Assembly: GCA_964473465.1 (NCBI GenBank)
Contig: CAYYPE010000020.1
Coordinates: forward strand, 1-27,986
Reading direction: 5' to 3'
Source of the DNA: CALHRB01 sp964473465
GTDB lineage: Bacteria; Bacteroidota; Ignavibacteria; Kapaibacteriales; UBA2268
Length of the DNA stretch: 27,986 nt
The notes under the pieces are model-generated. The model saw only the letters and a program-made list of their open reading frames with translations, was not told the origin of the DNA and searched no databases. A program made the translations under genes and the position numbers. Shown in pieces: positions 15,886 through 25,076 of this stretch; positions within the stretch are counted from its first letter, which is position 1; each line of letters opens with the position of its first letter.

Positions 15886-17187
15886 TCATACTTTAAAAAA
15901 CCGCCCCACCCAATCCCCAAGACGGACAAAATAAAGCCCCGCAGGCAAGCCCGAAACATCAATCCTAATTAAAGAGGGGTCAGGGGTCTGGGTATAGGGA
16001 ATATTGGAAATAATCACACACTCACCGAGGAGGTTGTAAATTTTGATTGCATCAACACCCGCAACCCACGGCTTAAGCTGTGGGCTACTTAACGTAATTT
16101 CAATATATTCCCCAGCGGGGTTGGGGGAGATGGAAAAATTGTCTTTTAATCTATCTGTATTTATTATGTCCAAAAAACCCATTTTGGCAAGAATTACAAT
16201 GCCCTGATTTGGGGCTTCTCTATAATCGAATTTAAGTTCGGGACAATCTATAACCTGGCAGCTGTTTTCTTGATTCTCAATGGTTACGCTCGAACCAGGT
16301 GCTTTCAATATTACAATTTGTTCATTATTAGTGTTCAAAATTCTAAGACTTGCACCCTTTTTAACGTAAATTACCAAATAATTCGATGAACTTATTTCCA
16401 GATCCGAACCAGTCTCTAGAAAATATATTGTTCTAAACATTGATCTAGCTATTCTTGACGAATTGGGCATCATCCAAACAACATGCAAAGAATCTTGTTC
16501 ATAAACGGGCTGTAAATCCCTCGTTGAATCAACCACTGCATTGGAGCCAATTTTTGATAAGCAATCATAAATAAGTACATTCTTGATACTTAGATAATCA
16601 TATTCACATTGAGTTAATGAACTTGTTTGCATCATGATTTTCTTTATTCCTGTAGTTGAATATGTAATTTGTGGCGGATTTAAACCCTCGAAGCTCTCTA
16701 TGTTGGCGTCAAGACCAAAATCCCAATAAACAGGGCTGAAAAGTTTTTCACTGGCTGAGCAAATCAAATTTATCGGTTCATTTTTTCTGAAAATAATCTT
16801 GTTATCTTCAGTATTGAATTTAATAACTGGCTTGTTATAAATTTTAATATCTTGTCCATTATCAGTACCTACGATGTATGGTTCACTGCTACACACTCTT
16901 ATTCTGTAGTTCTGAGCCGGTTCAATATTAGCTGGTATCATCACATCAATCTCACCAGACTCCTTTGCATTAATACTACCGATATTTTGGAAAGCCGAGA
17001 ATCCATTATTAGATATTTGAGCGAAAAACACATTGCTTACGGCAAAGTTACCAACTGCCTTGAAAGATACTTTAAAACTTATATCCTGGCATATTTCATT
17101 ATAAGGGACTGATTCTGTTGTAATCTGTTGAGAATTCAAACTGAGTGATTGAATTAATACTAATAGTGCTATAAAAATTGTTTTCAT
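15886..17187 (-). CDS. Secreted T9SS type A sorting domain protein (last gene of cassette B)
   Basis: This 433-aa protein has a signal peptide (MKTIFIALLVLIQSLSLNS-QQ), a middle of unknown family and a type A sorting domain (about 352-433, ISPNPAGEYIEI ... GLPAGLYFVRLGDWVGRF). It is paralogous to the gene at 376-1701 along its length, and the similarity is strongest in the sorting domain. It follows the fibre gene by 42 bases and is the last gene of cassette B, the same position as its paralogue in cassette A. This suggests it works with the fibre protein at the cell surface. Function unknown. Confidence 0.85.
   Translation of the reverse strand: MKTIFIALLVLIQSLSLNSQQITTESVPYNEICQDISFKVSFKAVGNFAVSNVFFAQISNNGFSAFQNIGSINAKESGEIDVMIPANIEPAQNYRIRVCSSEPYIVGTDNGQDIKIYNKPVIKFNTEDNKIIFRKNEPINLICSASEKLFSPVYWDFGLDANIESFEGLNPPQITYSTTGIKKIMMQTSSLTQCEYDYLSIKNVLIYDCLSKIGSNAVVDSTRDLQPVYEQDSLHVVWMMPNSSRIARSMFRTIYFLETGSDLEISSSNYLVIYVKKGASLRILNTNNEQIVILKAPGSSVTIENQENSCQVIDCPELKFDYREAPNQGIVILAKMGFLDIINTDRLKDNFSISPNPAGEYIEITLSSPQLKPWVAGVDAIKIYNLLGECVIISNIPYTQTPDPSLIRIDVSGLPAGLYFVRLGDWVGRFFKV
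15889..16129 (-). repeat. T9SS sorting-domain DNA repeat, copy 2
   Basis: This copy is conserved with 379-630 and 19900-20154. Positions 16062-16128 are identical over 67 bases to 20088-20154, a block that includes the palindrome CCCACGGCTTAAGCTGTGGG at 16065-16084. Confidence 0.8.
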
Positions 17188-17229
17188 TTTTTTACCTTAA
17201 TGTATTTAATAATAAAAAATATAACTTAA

Positions 17230-19599
17230 TTATTTAATTATCATCATTTTCTTTGTTTTAATAACTTGACCAGAAAGCTCAACACCATAGAGATAAACAC
17301 CGGTATTCAAATCTTTAGCTGAAATAGTCATCTGACATGGCTTTCCATTGCAAATTTCATAATTCTGTAAAACTTGATTCCCGGTTTCTTCAGTAATTAC
17401 AAGCCTTGCCTTTCCAGTATAATGTAATGGAATATAATAATTGATTTGGCACGTTTCACTAAAAGGATTAGGATTGTTTTGCTCAAGAATAATATCCTCA
17501 TAGTGCTGGTTATCAACTGATAAGATATTATCATTATTTCCCTTTATTGTACCGCCCTTTGCTTTTAGAGAATCAATTTCTTCTTTTAGTTGAAATATTA
17601 TTGATTCAAGTTCTTCTATCCTTTTGCAAGCATCAATATAGCAAGATATACTATCTTTGAAATTGTAAAATTCTTGTTTTGACAGTTTATTTTTATCTAA
17701 ATCATCAACTATATCGCAAACTTTTGCATAGCAATAAATTGTATCCTTAAACTTTTCAAATTCTTCTTTACTTAATAATGAATCAATTTTTTTGTCAAAT
17801 TCAAAGGATTTATCCATTTGATTGTATAAAGCAAGTCCTAGAGAATCAGTTATATCAGCTAAAGCTTGGACAGAAGCAATTAGTACTCCGTCAATAACAG
17901 AACTGCATATTTTCGAGCTGTCTGGAATGCCATAAGGTATTTCCCTATAAAAATCCTGTGACATTGGACCCAGCCATCTGCACGATGATGAATCTATTCT
18001 GTAATAACCGGTTTGTAAACTGTCGCTAGATGGTAAATAAAGACTATCATTTATCCACTGCCATGTTTTAATGGGTACATTTCTTAAATTGTTTAATAGT
18101 TCAAAAGTAATTACATCCTGTTTGTTCTTTTTCAAATTACTATCTGAATTATAGACCCATCCATACCCACCGTGATACAAAAACATACCTACTGGTTCCC
18201 AGCTACCATTTACATATGCTTTCCTAGTTAACAAACGCATACAAGGATTACTCATATCTAAATCGTCATAACCAGAACCCGTAAATCTTAAAGTTAATTG
18301 ATTATCTAGATTTGAGCTATAAACAATATCATTTGGGTCATTGAAAAGATTAGGATCTACAATTTTATCTCCTATATAGAAAGCACCTTCATATCCTAAG
18401 CTTATACTGCCAGTTCTTGAATAATTTCCCATTGTTGTTGAATAATCCCCGTTGGAAAAACAATTTTTACCAATAGCTAAAGAATTATGTCCATAAGCAT
18501 TTGCATGATCTCCAATAGCAATTGCTTCATCAAAACTATTACAGGACAGTCCAATTGAAATTGATACCTTATCATTCAAATTAACACCAGCTTTGCAATC
18601 TTTTCCTATAGAGAACGAAAAAGGGCTTTTCGCTTGACAATTATAACCAAAAGAGGAAGAGTATAATCCAATATTATCATAATTCCAATAATCAGATCCA
18701 TCTGGTTCATTTATATAATCATTACCGACTTTGCCTGCCCTTAATGCTGATTTTTGTCTTGCCCAAACAAATCTTGAGCCTTCTCCGGATGGAAACCAAA
18801 TATTTGTGTAATTTTCCGGATAGGGTCCTGAAAAAATTATTGTTCCATCCCTTTGAAATTCCACTAATTTTGTGATTTTGTCATTTGGTCCATTGACATC
18901 TTCATCACTGCCTGGCACTATAGTTCCCAAGTAAGATTTAAATGACAAGTTGGTATAATTGGGATTATCCATTTCTATACGCCATGTATGGGCTTCAGTT
19001 TGAATGCCACTATGCGCCCTGTAAAAGCATATTGCAGGGTTGGTGAAGTTGATATTATCGTCATAAGTAAATGATATCTTTGGTAACTCATTTTGTGCAG
19101 GGTGCAGGTTGATGTCCAATTTCCCGATCGGATTAATTGTCTGAGTTGAAGGATTTATAATGATTTTGCCACTTGGAGTAATTGTCATTCTTTCTTTGTC
19201 AGTATTAGTAATAAGAGATGTAGCAAATCTTATTTTTCCTGAATCAGATCTAGTTACCAGCACAAGATCGTCAATCCTGTCAGATGCATGAATGACCATA
19301 TCACTATGCTCGCTCACTGGATTATAATTAGCAACCCATGAATACCTTCCGGCAATATTATTTTGTGGTGTTGTTAAAAGAACGTGACCCCAGCAGTTCT
19401 CATTTTCATGGTCGGGTCCCCAAGAAATTCTAAAAGCAGGGTCGTTGTTAATCAATGGGGGAGAATGCCATTGAAAACCCGAGTAAGTGTGTAAGTGCAA
19501 AGGTTTTTGAATAGACGTTTCCGGAACAGTAAGAAGATTTGAACCTATGCCTGTTCCCCAAGGAACTGCTGTTGGGAAGATATTAACAGTTTGTGCCAA
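17230..19599 (-). CDS. Trimeric-fibre-like protein: YadA-like head, S74 chaperone, coiled coil, T9SS sorting domain (body of cassette B fibre)
   Basis: This 789-aa frame begins at a TTG inside the signal peptide end (NLLAQ). The true start is probably the ATG at 19735, across the assembly gap. Residues 105-145 share the tail-fibre pattern with cassette A (GKIRFATSLITNTDKERMTI). Residues about 310-402 are YadA/Hep_Hag-like head repeats (for example DEAIAIGDHANAYGHNSLAIG). Residues about 481-585 are a peptidase S74 intramolecular chaperone: SDSNLKKN has the expected Ser485/Lys490, then a PMSQDF strand and a SVIDGVLIASVQAL helix. Residues 590-690 are coiled coil with a duplicated unit (K.EF..FKD.I.CY...C). 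Residues about 703-789 are a type A sorting domain (NNPNPFSETCQINYYIP). It should form a surface trimer. It lies 42 bases ahead of the 433-aa gene. Confidence 0.85.
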   Translation of the reverse strand: MAQTVNIFPTAVPWGTGIGSNLLTVPETSIQKPLHLHTYSGFQWHSPPLINNDPAFRISWGPDHENENCWGHVLLTTPQNNIAGRYSWVANYNPVSEHSDMVIHASDRIDDLVLVTRSDSGKIRFATSLITNTDKERMTITPSGKIIINPSTQTINPIGKLDINLHPAQNELPKISFTYDDNINFTNPAICFYRAHSGIQTEAHTWRIEMDNPNYTNLSFKSYLGTIVPGSDEDVNGPNDKITKLVEFQRDGTIIFSGPYPENYTNIWFPSGEGSRFVWARQKSALRAGKVGNDYINEPDGSDYWNYDNIGLYSSSFGYNCQAKSPFSFSIGKDCKAGVNLNDKVSISIGLSCNSFDEAIAIGDHANAYGHNSLAIGKNCFSNGDYSTTMGNYSRTGSISLGYEGAFYIGDKIVDPNLFNDPNDIVYSSNLDNQLTLRFTGSGYDDLDMSNPCMRLLTRKAYVNGSWEPVGMFLYHGGYGWVYNSDSNLKKNKQDVITFELLNNLRNVPIKTWQWINDSLYLPSSDSLQTGYYRIDSSSCRWLGPMSQDFYREIPYGIPDSSKICSSVIDGVLIASVQALADITDSLGLALYNQMDKSFEFDKKIDSLLSKEEFEKFKDTIYCYAKVCDIVDDLDKNKLSKQEFYNFKDSISCYIDACKRIEELESIIFQLKEEIDSLKAKGGTIKGNNDNILSVDNQHYEDIILEQNNPNPFSETCQINYYIPLHYTGKARLVITEETGNQVLQNYEICNGKPCQMTISAKDLNTGVYLYGVELSGQVIKTKKMMIIK

Positions 19600-19605
19600 G
19601 AGGTT

Positions 19606-19645
<40 letters not shown>

Positions 19646-19655
19646 NNNNNNNNNN
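19646..19655. other. Assembly gap (10 N)
   Basis: Ten N lie inside the homopolymer tract of the cassette B fibre gene. The gap length and true tract length are unknown. Confidence 0.95.
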
Positions 19656-19735
19656 CACCCCCCCCCCCCGAGTTTAATAACAGAAACGATAGCGAATAAG
19701 TAAATTATCCGCTTTAGGAAGCTTGTGCTTTTCAT
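19656..19735 (-). CDS. Signal-peptide leader exon of the cassette B fibre gene (5' part, joined to 17230-19599 across the gap)
   Basis: The ATG at 19735 is preceded by AAAGGAG (TTTAAAGGAGTTTTCAATG) and opens 22 codons, MKSTSFLKRIIYLFA...IKL, followed by twelve G (19669-19658) and then the gap. The next readable codons past the gap in the right sense are AAC CTC TTG GCA CAA (NLLAQ), the signal-peptide end and cleavage region. A pure G tract of a multiple of three would join the two parts in frame. This is the same arrangement as cassette A, and whether this gene is on or off cannot be read from the assembly. Confidence 0.7.
19658..19669 (-). repeat. Homopolymer G12 tract (in coding direction) bordering the gap
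   Basis: Twelve C on the plus strand follow codon 22 of the leader, at the same position as the G10 tract of cassette A. The tract may be longer, as the gap begins two bases further on. Confidence 0.8.
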
Positions 19736-19805
19736 TGAAAACTCCTTTAAATAATAAAAAAATATTTATCTATATCAGCAAATTGCTGTCGGAGTTATTT
19801 ATACT
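19670..19805 (-). repeat. Duplicated leader and promoter region, copy 2
   Basis: This copy is nearly identical to 6174-6320, covering the leader codons, ribosome binding site, the T/A-rich spacer and the CTCCGACAGCAATTTGCTGATATAG block. Beyond about 19805 the similarity fades. It lacks the 7-base duplication found in copy 1. Confidence 0.8.
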
Positions 19806-19896
19806 TATTTCCTATTTTTACCGTTTCTATTATTTTTATTTAAATAATGATACTATAACACAAAAGTAAATAAAAAGTTACAAAAAAAAATTTTTT

Positions 19897-20193
19897 TCAA
19901 ATCTTCACAAAGCGCCCCACCCAATCGCCAAGACGGACAAAATATACCCCCGCAGGCAAACCCGAAACATCAATCCTTAGTAGGTCGGACGTTCCTGTCT
20001 GACCACTGTCCACAGATGGGAACGTCTGTGCTACCGATAGGACGCTCTCCCCGAGCAGGTTGTAGATTTTGATTTCTACACTGCCGTCAACCCACGGCTT
20101 AAGCTGTGGGCTACTTAACGTAATTTCAATATATTCCCCAGCGGGGTTGGGGGATATATGATAGTCATGATTTAAATAGCGAAAATCTTTATG
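19897..20193 (-). pseudogene. Orphan T9SS sorting-domain fragment
   Basis: A 98-codon open stretch without a start codon ends in TGA at 19897-19899. It encodes a full type A sorting domain (YHISPNPAGEYIEITL ... LLGES ... LLRIDVSGLPAGVYFVRLGDWVGRFVKI), preceded by RYLN, as in the two full-length paralogues. A TAA stops the frame upstream (20194-20196). It looks like the 3' end of a third cassette whose body is gone, and it lies just upstream of the cassette B leader. It could alternatively be a donor segment for recombination. Confidence 0.75.
19980..20034. repeat. Long imperfect palindrome inside the orphan sorting domain
   Basis: GTAGGTCGGACGTTCC pairs imperfectly with GGGAACGTCTGTGCTAC across about 55 bases. 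Each half also folds on itself (GGTCGGAC/GTCTGACC and CACAGA/TCTGTG). It occupies the second variable loop of the sorting domain and stays in frame. Confidence 0.7.
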
Positions 20194-20294
20194 TTACAGA
20201 ATTTATCTGGTAAATGTTTCAAATTCAATTATTGAACCGGGATAGTTTAGAAAATGATAAAGTATATTTTCATAATATTAAATTCGTTAAAGAA

Positions 20295-20322
20295 ACGGGC
20301 TGCCTTTTTATAGACAGCCCGT
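20295..20322 (-). terminator. Intrinsic terminator after the Omp28-like gene
   Basis: ACGGGCTG pairs with CAGCCCGT around a 12-base loop. Read on the minus strand it is followed by TTTCTTT. It lies 74 bases past the stop of the Omp28-like gene, which reads toward it. The remainder of 20194-20395 shows no gene. Confidence 0.7.
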
Positions 20323-20395
20323 CATCTCAGTTTTAAATTTTTTATGTTTAATTAATCTTTACGAATTATTATAAATTTCGAATCATGCTAATTCA

Positions 20396-22441
20396 TTACT
20401 TAACAATCAGAAATGGTTTAGTTATTCTATTCTTACCTGAAACCATCTGAAGAATATAACTCCCTGAAGCAAGATTTGATATATCAAGAACAGTGGACAT
20501 TCCAAACTCATCAAAAAATTCAGAGAACACTTGATTTCCAAGCATATCAGTGATCGAAATATTGATATTAGAAACACTTAAAGCAGGTATATCAATTTTT
20601 AAATAATCATTTGCTGGATTTGGGGTTAAGGCAATATTATCATAATCCATAATGTCATTATCGGCATTTAATGCACCTTGTTCAAGCCATTGGACAGCCC
20701 TTTTGATTAATTCATCCTGTTGGTTCTTATTGACTATAACAAATGGAGTGAACCCCATAATTATGCGTCTGTTATCGCCATAAGTATATTTGGCAGCGAT
20801 TATTGCATTTTCCCCTTTAATGTTAACTGTATCAGTTCTGTTTTTCCAGTTAACATATCTGCCATCGCTTCGGAATCTGAGGATAGGATCAGTATTATTA
20901 TCAACGATTTTCAAAACAGGTAAAAGGTAGCTCTTCAAACTACCCTGAACATTTGTTCCAAGGAATTCAGAAATTTCTTCACCTTCAATTCCAGCAAGCC
21001 AGACAGTGTAAGGAGCATAACCATAACCTTCAATATTCCAGCCAAGGTATTCAACTCCGAATAATCCGAGTGCATTGGCGGTATTTAACGAAGAAACAGA
21101 AAGATTTCCAACAACCATAGTATTGACTTTTTTATTAACAATTGTGGTTAAGAAACCAGCCTGTGCAGCGGAAAATTGATTACCAGCACCTGTGCTCCAG
21201 ATTAAATATTTCAAATTTGTTAGATCATTACCGAGCTCAACAAATTCTGATGGTTTTAGATTGATATAGTCGTATGATTTGTGCCCTACCATAATTGCTG
21301 GGTTGATATTATAAGTAGATTCATTATCATTAACATGGATAGATTCAATATTTGAAGAAAGCATGGTAATTTGATTCGAAGTTAATTTTGAACCGGGATC
21401 GTCCACTCTCGTAGCAACTACAAAAGCATCTCCAATTCCGGGGGTTGCACCGGGGGTAAATGTCAACTTAACATCTGCTTGAGAGCCAGCTGGAACAACA
21501 ACAGGTCCGGTTTTATCAACAGAGACATTCCAATCGGCAGGGGTTCTTGCAGATTTTTCGGCTTTAAAATTAAATGATACTTCTGTTGCACCACCATTAT
21601 CAAGGGTAAAAGTTTTTTCGAAAGGACTGCTTTGACTTCCAACTCTAAGCAAAGCACCAGCTGCACTTAAAGTTAAGGTAGGTTTTTTGAAAACAGCACC
21701 AGATTGTAAAATTTCTTTGGTTGCATCATCCTGTAGGAAAACGACGGCAATCAACTCGAAATTGACATCTGGTTTCAAGTTATAATCGAATTCGAAATTC
21801 TGCTCTACATTTGCTGCAAGATTGACAGTTGTGCCATTATGATCGGGAAGCATAGCACGGGCAATGTCCGGAAATAGCTTTTCACCGTTACTTCCAGCGT
21901 TATCGTAATAATGTTCTTTTTCTACGATTACGATTCTTAATTTTAAATTACTAAAATTCTGGGTAGAAACAATTTTTGTTTTTACTTTACCACTTGCTCC
22001 GTTGTTTTCAAATTGAATATCCAATGTAATTGGGGATGAAAGAGGAATAGTAGCAAGTTTATTTGTTAAAGCGAGAGTATCACCGACAGCACCTTCGTAC
22101 CAATTACCGGCTTTAGGGGCAATTTGTCCGTTAATTCTTCCTGAAGGCACACCTGAAATATTGTAATAAGTAATTCTTGCACGGTTCATATCAACATTAT
22201 ATAGATACATTGGATCGTTTGCACCGGGCCACCATGCGTGATATTTTACTGGGATTACTCTGTCTTTATTTCTCTCGAGCCACAGTTTAAGAAGTGGATT
22301 TTGGCTGGCACATGGTCCACAACTGGCATTTGTGCCTTCTTCCAGAATAACCATTCTTGGTGAATCTGAATATAATTTATTTGTTGGAACCAAATTCAGA
22401 ATTAATAAACAAGCCAAAAGAAGAAGACAAACATTCTTCAT
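20396..22441 (-). CDS. Omp28-related thioredoxin-fold protein with T9SS sorting domain
   Basis: I place the start at the ATG at 22441 (681 aa) because CAGGAG stands six bases upstream and a signal peptide begins there (MKNVCLLLLACLLILNLVP). A longer frame from 22474 adds 11 residues with no such support. The mature N-terminus has VILEEGTNASCGPC, a thioredoxin-like CxxC (Cys41/Cys44) typical of Omp28-related Bacteroidota proteins. Beta-sandwich segments follow (about 260-360), then a region (about 370-590) that may resemble a glutamine-amidotransferase-like fold (KYLIWSTGAG...; tentative), and a type A sorting domain (about 605-681, LTPNPANDYLKIDI). A surface or secreted role, perhaps redox or binding, is likely. 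It is monocistronic, with the terminator at 20295-20322. Confidence 0.8.
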   Translation of the reverse strand: MKNVCLLLLACLLILNLVPTNKLYSDSPRMVILEEGTNASCGPCASQNPLLKLWLERNKDRVIPVKYHAWWPGANDPMYLYNVDMNRARITYYNISGVPSGRINGQIAPKAGNWYEGAVGDTLALTNKLATIPLSSPITLDIQFENNGASGKVKTKIVSTQNFSNLKLRIVIVEKEHYYDNAGSNGEKLFPDIARAMLPDHNGTTVNLAANVEQNFEFDYNLKPDVNFELIAVVFLQDDATKEILQSGAVFKKPTLTLSAAGALLRVGSQSSPFEKTFTLDNGGATEVSFNFKAEKSARTPADWNVSVDKTGPVVVPAGSQADVKLTFTPGATPGIGDAFVVATRVDDPGSKLTSNQITMLSSNIESIHVNDNESTYNINPAIMVGHKSYDYINLKPSEFVELGNDLTNLKYLIWSTGAGNQFSAAQAGFLTTIVNKKVNTMVVGNLSVSSLNTANALGLFGVEYLGWNIEGYGYAPYTVWLAGIEGEEISEFLGTNVQGSLKSYLLPVLKIVDNNTDPILRFRSDGRYVNWKNRTDTVNIKGENAIIAAKYTYGDNRRIIMGFTPFVIVNKNQQDELIKRAVQWLEQGALNADNDIMDYDNIALTPNPANDYLKIDIPALSVSNINISITDMLGNQVFSEFFDEFGMSTVLDISNLASGSYILQMVSGKNRITKPFLIVK

Positions 22442-22536
22442 AAATACTCCTGAAAAATTTATAAAAATTAACAAAAATCAAAAGTAAGTGATTTTTTAAA
22501 TAATTACAAATTTTTTCTTAGTATAAATTCATATTC

Positions 22537-23562
22537 TTAATAGCTCATATTATCAATTTTTACTTTACCACGGAATATCCAATAAATACTTAGTGTATAA
22601 GCTAATACAAAAGGAACACCAATAATCGCTACAATGAGCATTATCCATAATGTTTTTTGGGAGGAGGCAGCATTATAAATTGTCAGACTATATTCAGGAT
22701 TTGGCTGGGATATTACAATATTGGGAAATAAACCAATGGCAAAAATCAATAGCAAACTGGCTATGGTTGCACAGGACGAAAGAAAGGCTCTAAAATAATT
22801 CTTGTGATTTATTTCTCTGGGAATATTAGCAATTGCTAACATATTCAATATAGCGATCGAGAAAAGCACTGGGTATTCTTTGAAATGTGTTACCATGTGA
22901 GGGATATAAATTAGGGTAGCCATTGTTGTTGTAACATAACAAATAACAAAGAAAATAATGCAATTGTTTATCCAACCTTTTATTTTTTCCTGCAGTTCAC
23001 CTTCAGTCTTCATAACAACATAGATAGAGCCATGCATCATGAAAAGAGCAATTGTAGTTATACCAACCAATACTGCATAAGGATTTATCAAATCCATAAA
23101 GCTGCCGGCATATTCACCATGTGAGTCAAGAGGAATACCAGTTACTATATTACCAAGAGCAACTCCCATCAAAAAGGCTATAAGGATACTTGAGAGGCTG
23201 AATGAAACATCCCAGCTTTGTCTCCAAAGTTTACTCTCCCTTTTACTTCTAAACTCTATCGCTACAGCCCGGAATATTAATACTACAAGTAGCAACATAA
23301 AGGCAATATAAAAACCAGAGAAAACTGTAGCATAAACAACTGGAAAAGCGGCAAATAAAGCACCTCCGCCGGTTACAAGCCAAACTTCATTACCATCCCA
23401 AACAGGTCCAATGGAATTTATCATAATTCTTCTGTTTATATCGCCTTTGACTAACAAGTGTAAGGCTCCTACTCCAAGATCGAACCCATCTAAAATAGCA
23501 TAGCCCGATAGCAGGATTCCTATTAAAACAAACCAAATAATATTTAAATCCATTTCATTCAC
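22537..23562 (-). CDS. cydB: Cytochrome bd ubiquinol oxidase subunit II
   Basis: This 341-aa membrane protein has the CydB pattern: YAILDGFDLGVGALHLL near the N-terminus, then GPVWDGNEVWLVTGGGALFAAFP and about nine hydrophobic helices. It partners CydA in the quinol-oxidising, oxygen-reducing bd complex of the inner membrane. This gives respiration at low oxygen without pumping protons. It starts 26 bases after the cydA stop, in the usual cydAB order. Which of the two nearby ATG codons (MNEMDL) is used cannot be decided. Confidence 0.95.
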   Translation of the reverse strand: MNEMDLNIIWFVLIGILLSGYAILDGFDLGVGALHLLVKGDINRRIMINSIGPVWDGNEVWLVTGGGALFAAFPVVYATVFSGFYIAFMLLLVVLIFRAVAIEFRSKRESKLWRQSWDVSFSLSSILIAFLMGVALGNIVTGIPLDSHGEYAGSFMDLINPYAVLVGITTIALFMMHGSIYVVMKTEGELQEKIKGWINNCIIFFVICYVTTTMATLIYIPHMVTHFKEYPVLFSIAILNMLAIANIPREINHKNYFRAFLSSCATIASLLLIFAIGLFPNIVISQPNPEYSLTIYNAASSQKTLWIMLIVAIIGVPFVLAYTLSIYWIFRGKVKIDNMSY

Positions 23563-23588
23563 CCTTAAAAAATAAGTTCAAATATCAT

Positions 23589-24971
23589 CTAACCTAAAAT
23601 TGTTTTTTTGTCAGTATAAATATCTGCGTTTTGACCGATTTCATCGGGTCCATGCTTGATTTTTCTGTCAAGTAAAAATAAGAACAAAATAAACAACAAA
23701 ATGTAGATCAAGGTAAATAATATCATAGAAAACCATATTTCACCCGATGATACTGTCTTAGAAAATGCATCTTTTGTTCTGAGTAATCCGTAAACAATCC
23801 ATGGTTGACGTCCAACTTCAGCAGAAATCCAACCAAGCTGCAATGCTAACTGAGGAAGAATGACAGACGGCACAAGAATTTTCAGGATTAATTTATTTTC
23901 AAAAAGCTTATTCCTCCACAGTAGAAACAGTCCCAAAACACTAAGGCCAATCATCAGAAAGCCAAGAGCAACCATAAAATGATATGATTGGAAAACAAGA
24001 TTAACGGGGGGTCTGTCTTCCTTTGCAAAAGCATTAAGACCCTTTACTTTTGCATTGAAATCTCCGTAAATTAGATAAGATAATAATCCCGGAATTTGAA
24101 TACCAAAATCTACTTTTTGATTATTATCATCTACCCACCCAAAAAGGTAAAGAGGGGCAATAGCTGAAGAATCATAATGTGCCTCAAAAGCAGCTAATTT
24201 GGCAGGTTGGTTTTTTGCAACTCCAACAGCACTCGAATGTCCGACAAAGACCTGAAGAATTGAGGCAAAAGCAGCTACAATTAGTGAAATTGTTAAGCCT
24301 TTTTGAGCAAAATCGAGATGTTTTCTCTTTATTAAATAATAAGCTGAAACACTGATAACTAGGAATGCACCCGCCATCCAGCTTCCAACAATTGTATGAA
24401 AGAGTCTATCCATCGAGGAAGGGTTGAATACCATAGCCCAAAAATCTGTTATTTCGGCTCTGGTAAAAACGTTTCCTCCAATTTCATAAGTGGCTAAATG
24501 AAATCCTGCAGGTGTTTGTTGCCAAGAATTTGCAACGATTATCCAAACTGCACTTAAATGAGCTCCAAATGTAACCATAATCGTTGAAAAGAAATGCATC
24601 TTTGGACTAACCTTATTCCAACCAAAAACAAGGATAGCAAGAAATCCGGACTCAAGAAAAAATGCGAAAATACCTTCAGCGGCTAAGGCACTACCAAAAA
24701 CATCTCCGACAAATCTTGAATAAGTTGCCCAGTTTGTGCCAAATTCGAATTCCATTACAATTCCTGTTGCAACACCAACAGCAAAAGTAAGAGCAAATAT
24801 TTTAACCCAGAATTTTGTCATATTTTCATATAACTTATTTCTGGTCTTTAGATAGAGTCCCTCCATTATTATCAATAAGATGCCGAGTCCAATACTAAGG
24901 GGAGGAAAAATGAAATGAAAACCAACAGTAAAAGCGAACTGCAGTCGAGCAATAAATTCAGGGTCATTCAT
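23589..24971 (-). CDS. cydA: Cytochrome bd ubiquinol oxidase subunit I
   Basis: This 460-aa protein is CydA. The haem ligands and proton-path residues line up with the E. coli numbering: His19 (GFHFIFPPLSIG), Glu99 and Glu107 (AAEGIFAFFLES), His192 for the haem b558 ligand (LFHTIVGSW), Met333 (YHFMVALG) and the GRQPW motif (387-391). At 460 residues it is shorter than E. coli CydA (522), with the short form of the periplasmic quinol loop (Q-loop, about 250-300). It is divergent from dxs across a 105-base intergenic region with no clear promoter boxes. CydX is not seen next to it. Confidence 0.96.
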   Translation of the reverse strand: MNDPEFIARLQFAFTVGFHFIFPPLSIGLGILLIIMEGLYLKTRNKLYENMTKFWVKIFALTFAVGVATGIVMEFEFGTNWATYSRFVGDVFGSALAAEGIFAFFLESGFLAILVFGWNKVSPKMHFFSTIMVTFGAHLSAVWIIVANSWQQTPAGFHLATYEIGGNVFTRAEITDFWAMVFNPSSMDRLFHTIVGSWMAGAFLVISVSAYYLIKRKHLDFAQKGLTISLIVAAFASILQVFVGHSSAVGVAKNQPAKLAAFEAHYDSSAIAPLYLFGWVDDNNQKVDFGIQIPGLLSYLIYGDFNAKVKGLNAFAKEDRPPVNLVFQSYHFMVALGFLMIGLSVLGLFLLWRNKLFENKLILKILVPSVILPQLALQLGWISAEVGRQPWIVYGLLRTKDAFSKTVSSGEIWFSMILFTLIYILLFILFLFLLDRKIKHGPDEIGQNADIYTDKKTILG

Positions 24972-25076
24972 ATTAAATTCCCATTTTTTTCTTTTTCAAA
25001 TTGTAAAATTATTAAATTTTCACTAAACAAAATTTAATTCGTCTTATATTTTTTTATTACTAAACAGGAAATTAAA

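Noticed and set aside
24972..25076. Promoter boxes between cydA and dxs
   Set aside because: Only near-matches to TAnnTTTG were found, with wrong spacing, so none is reported.
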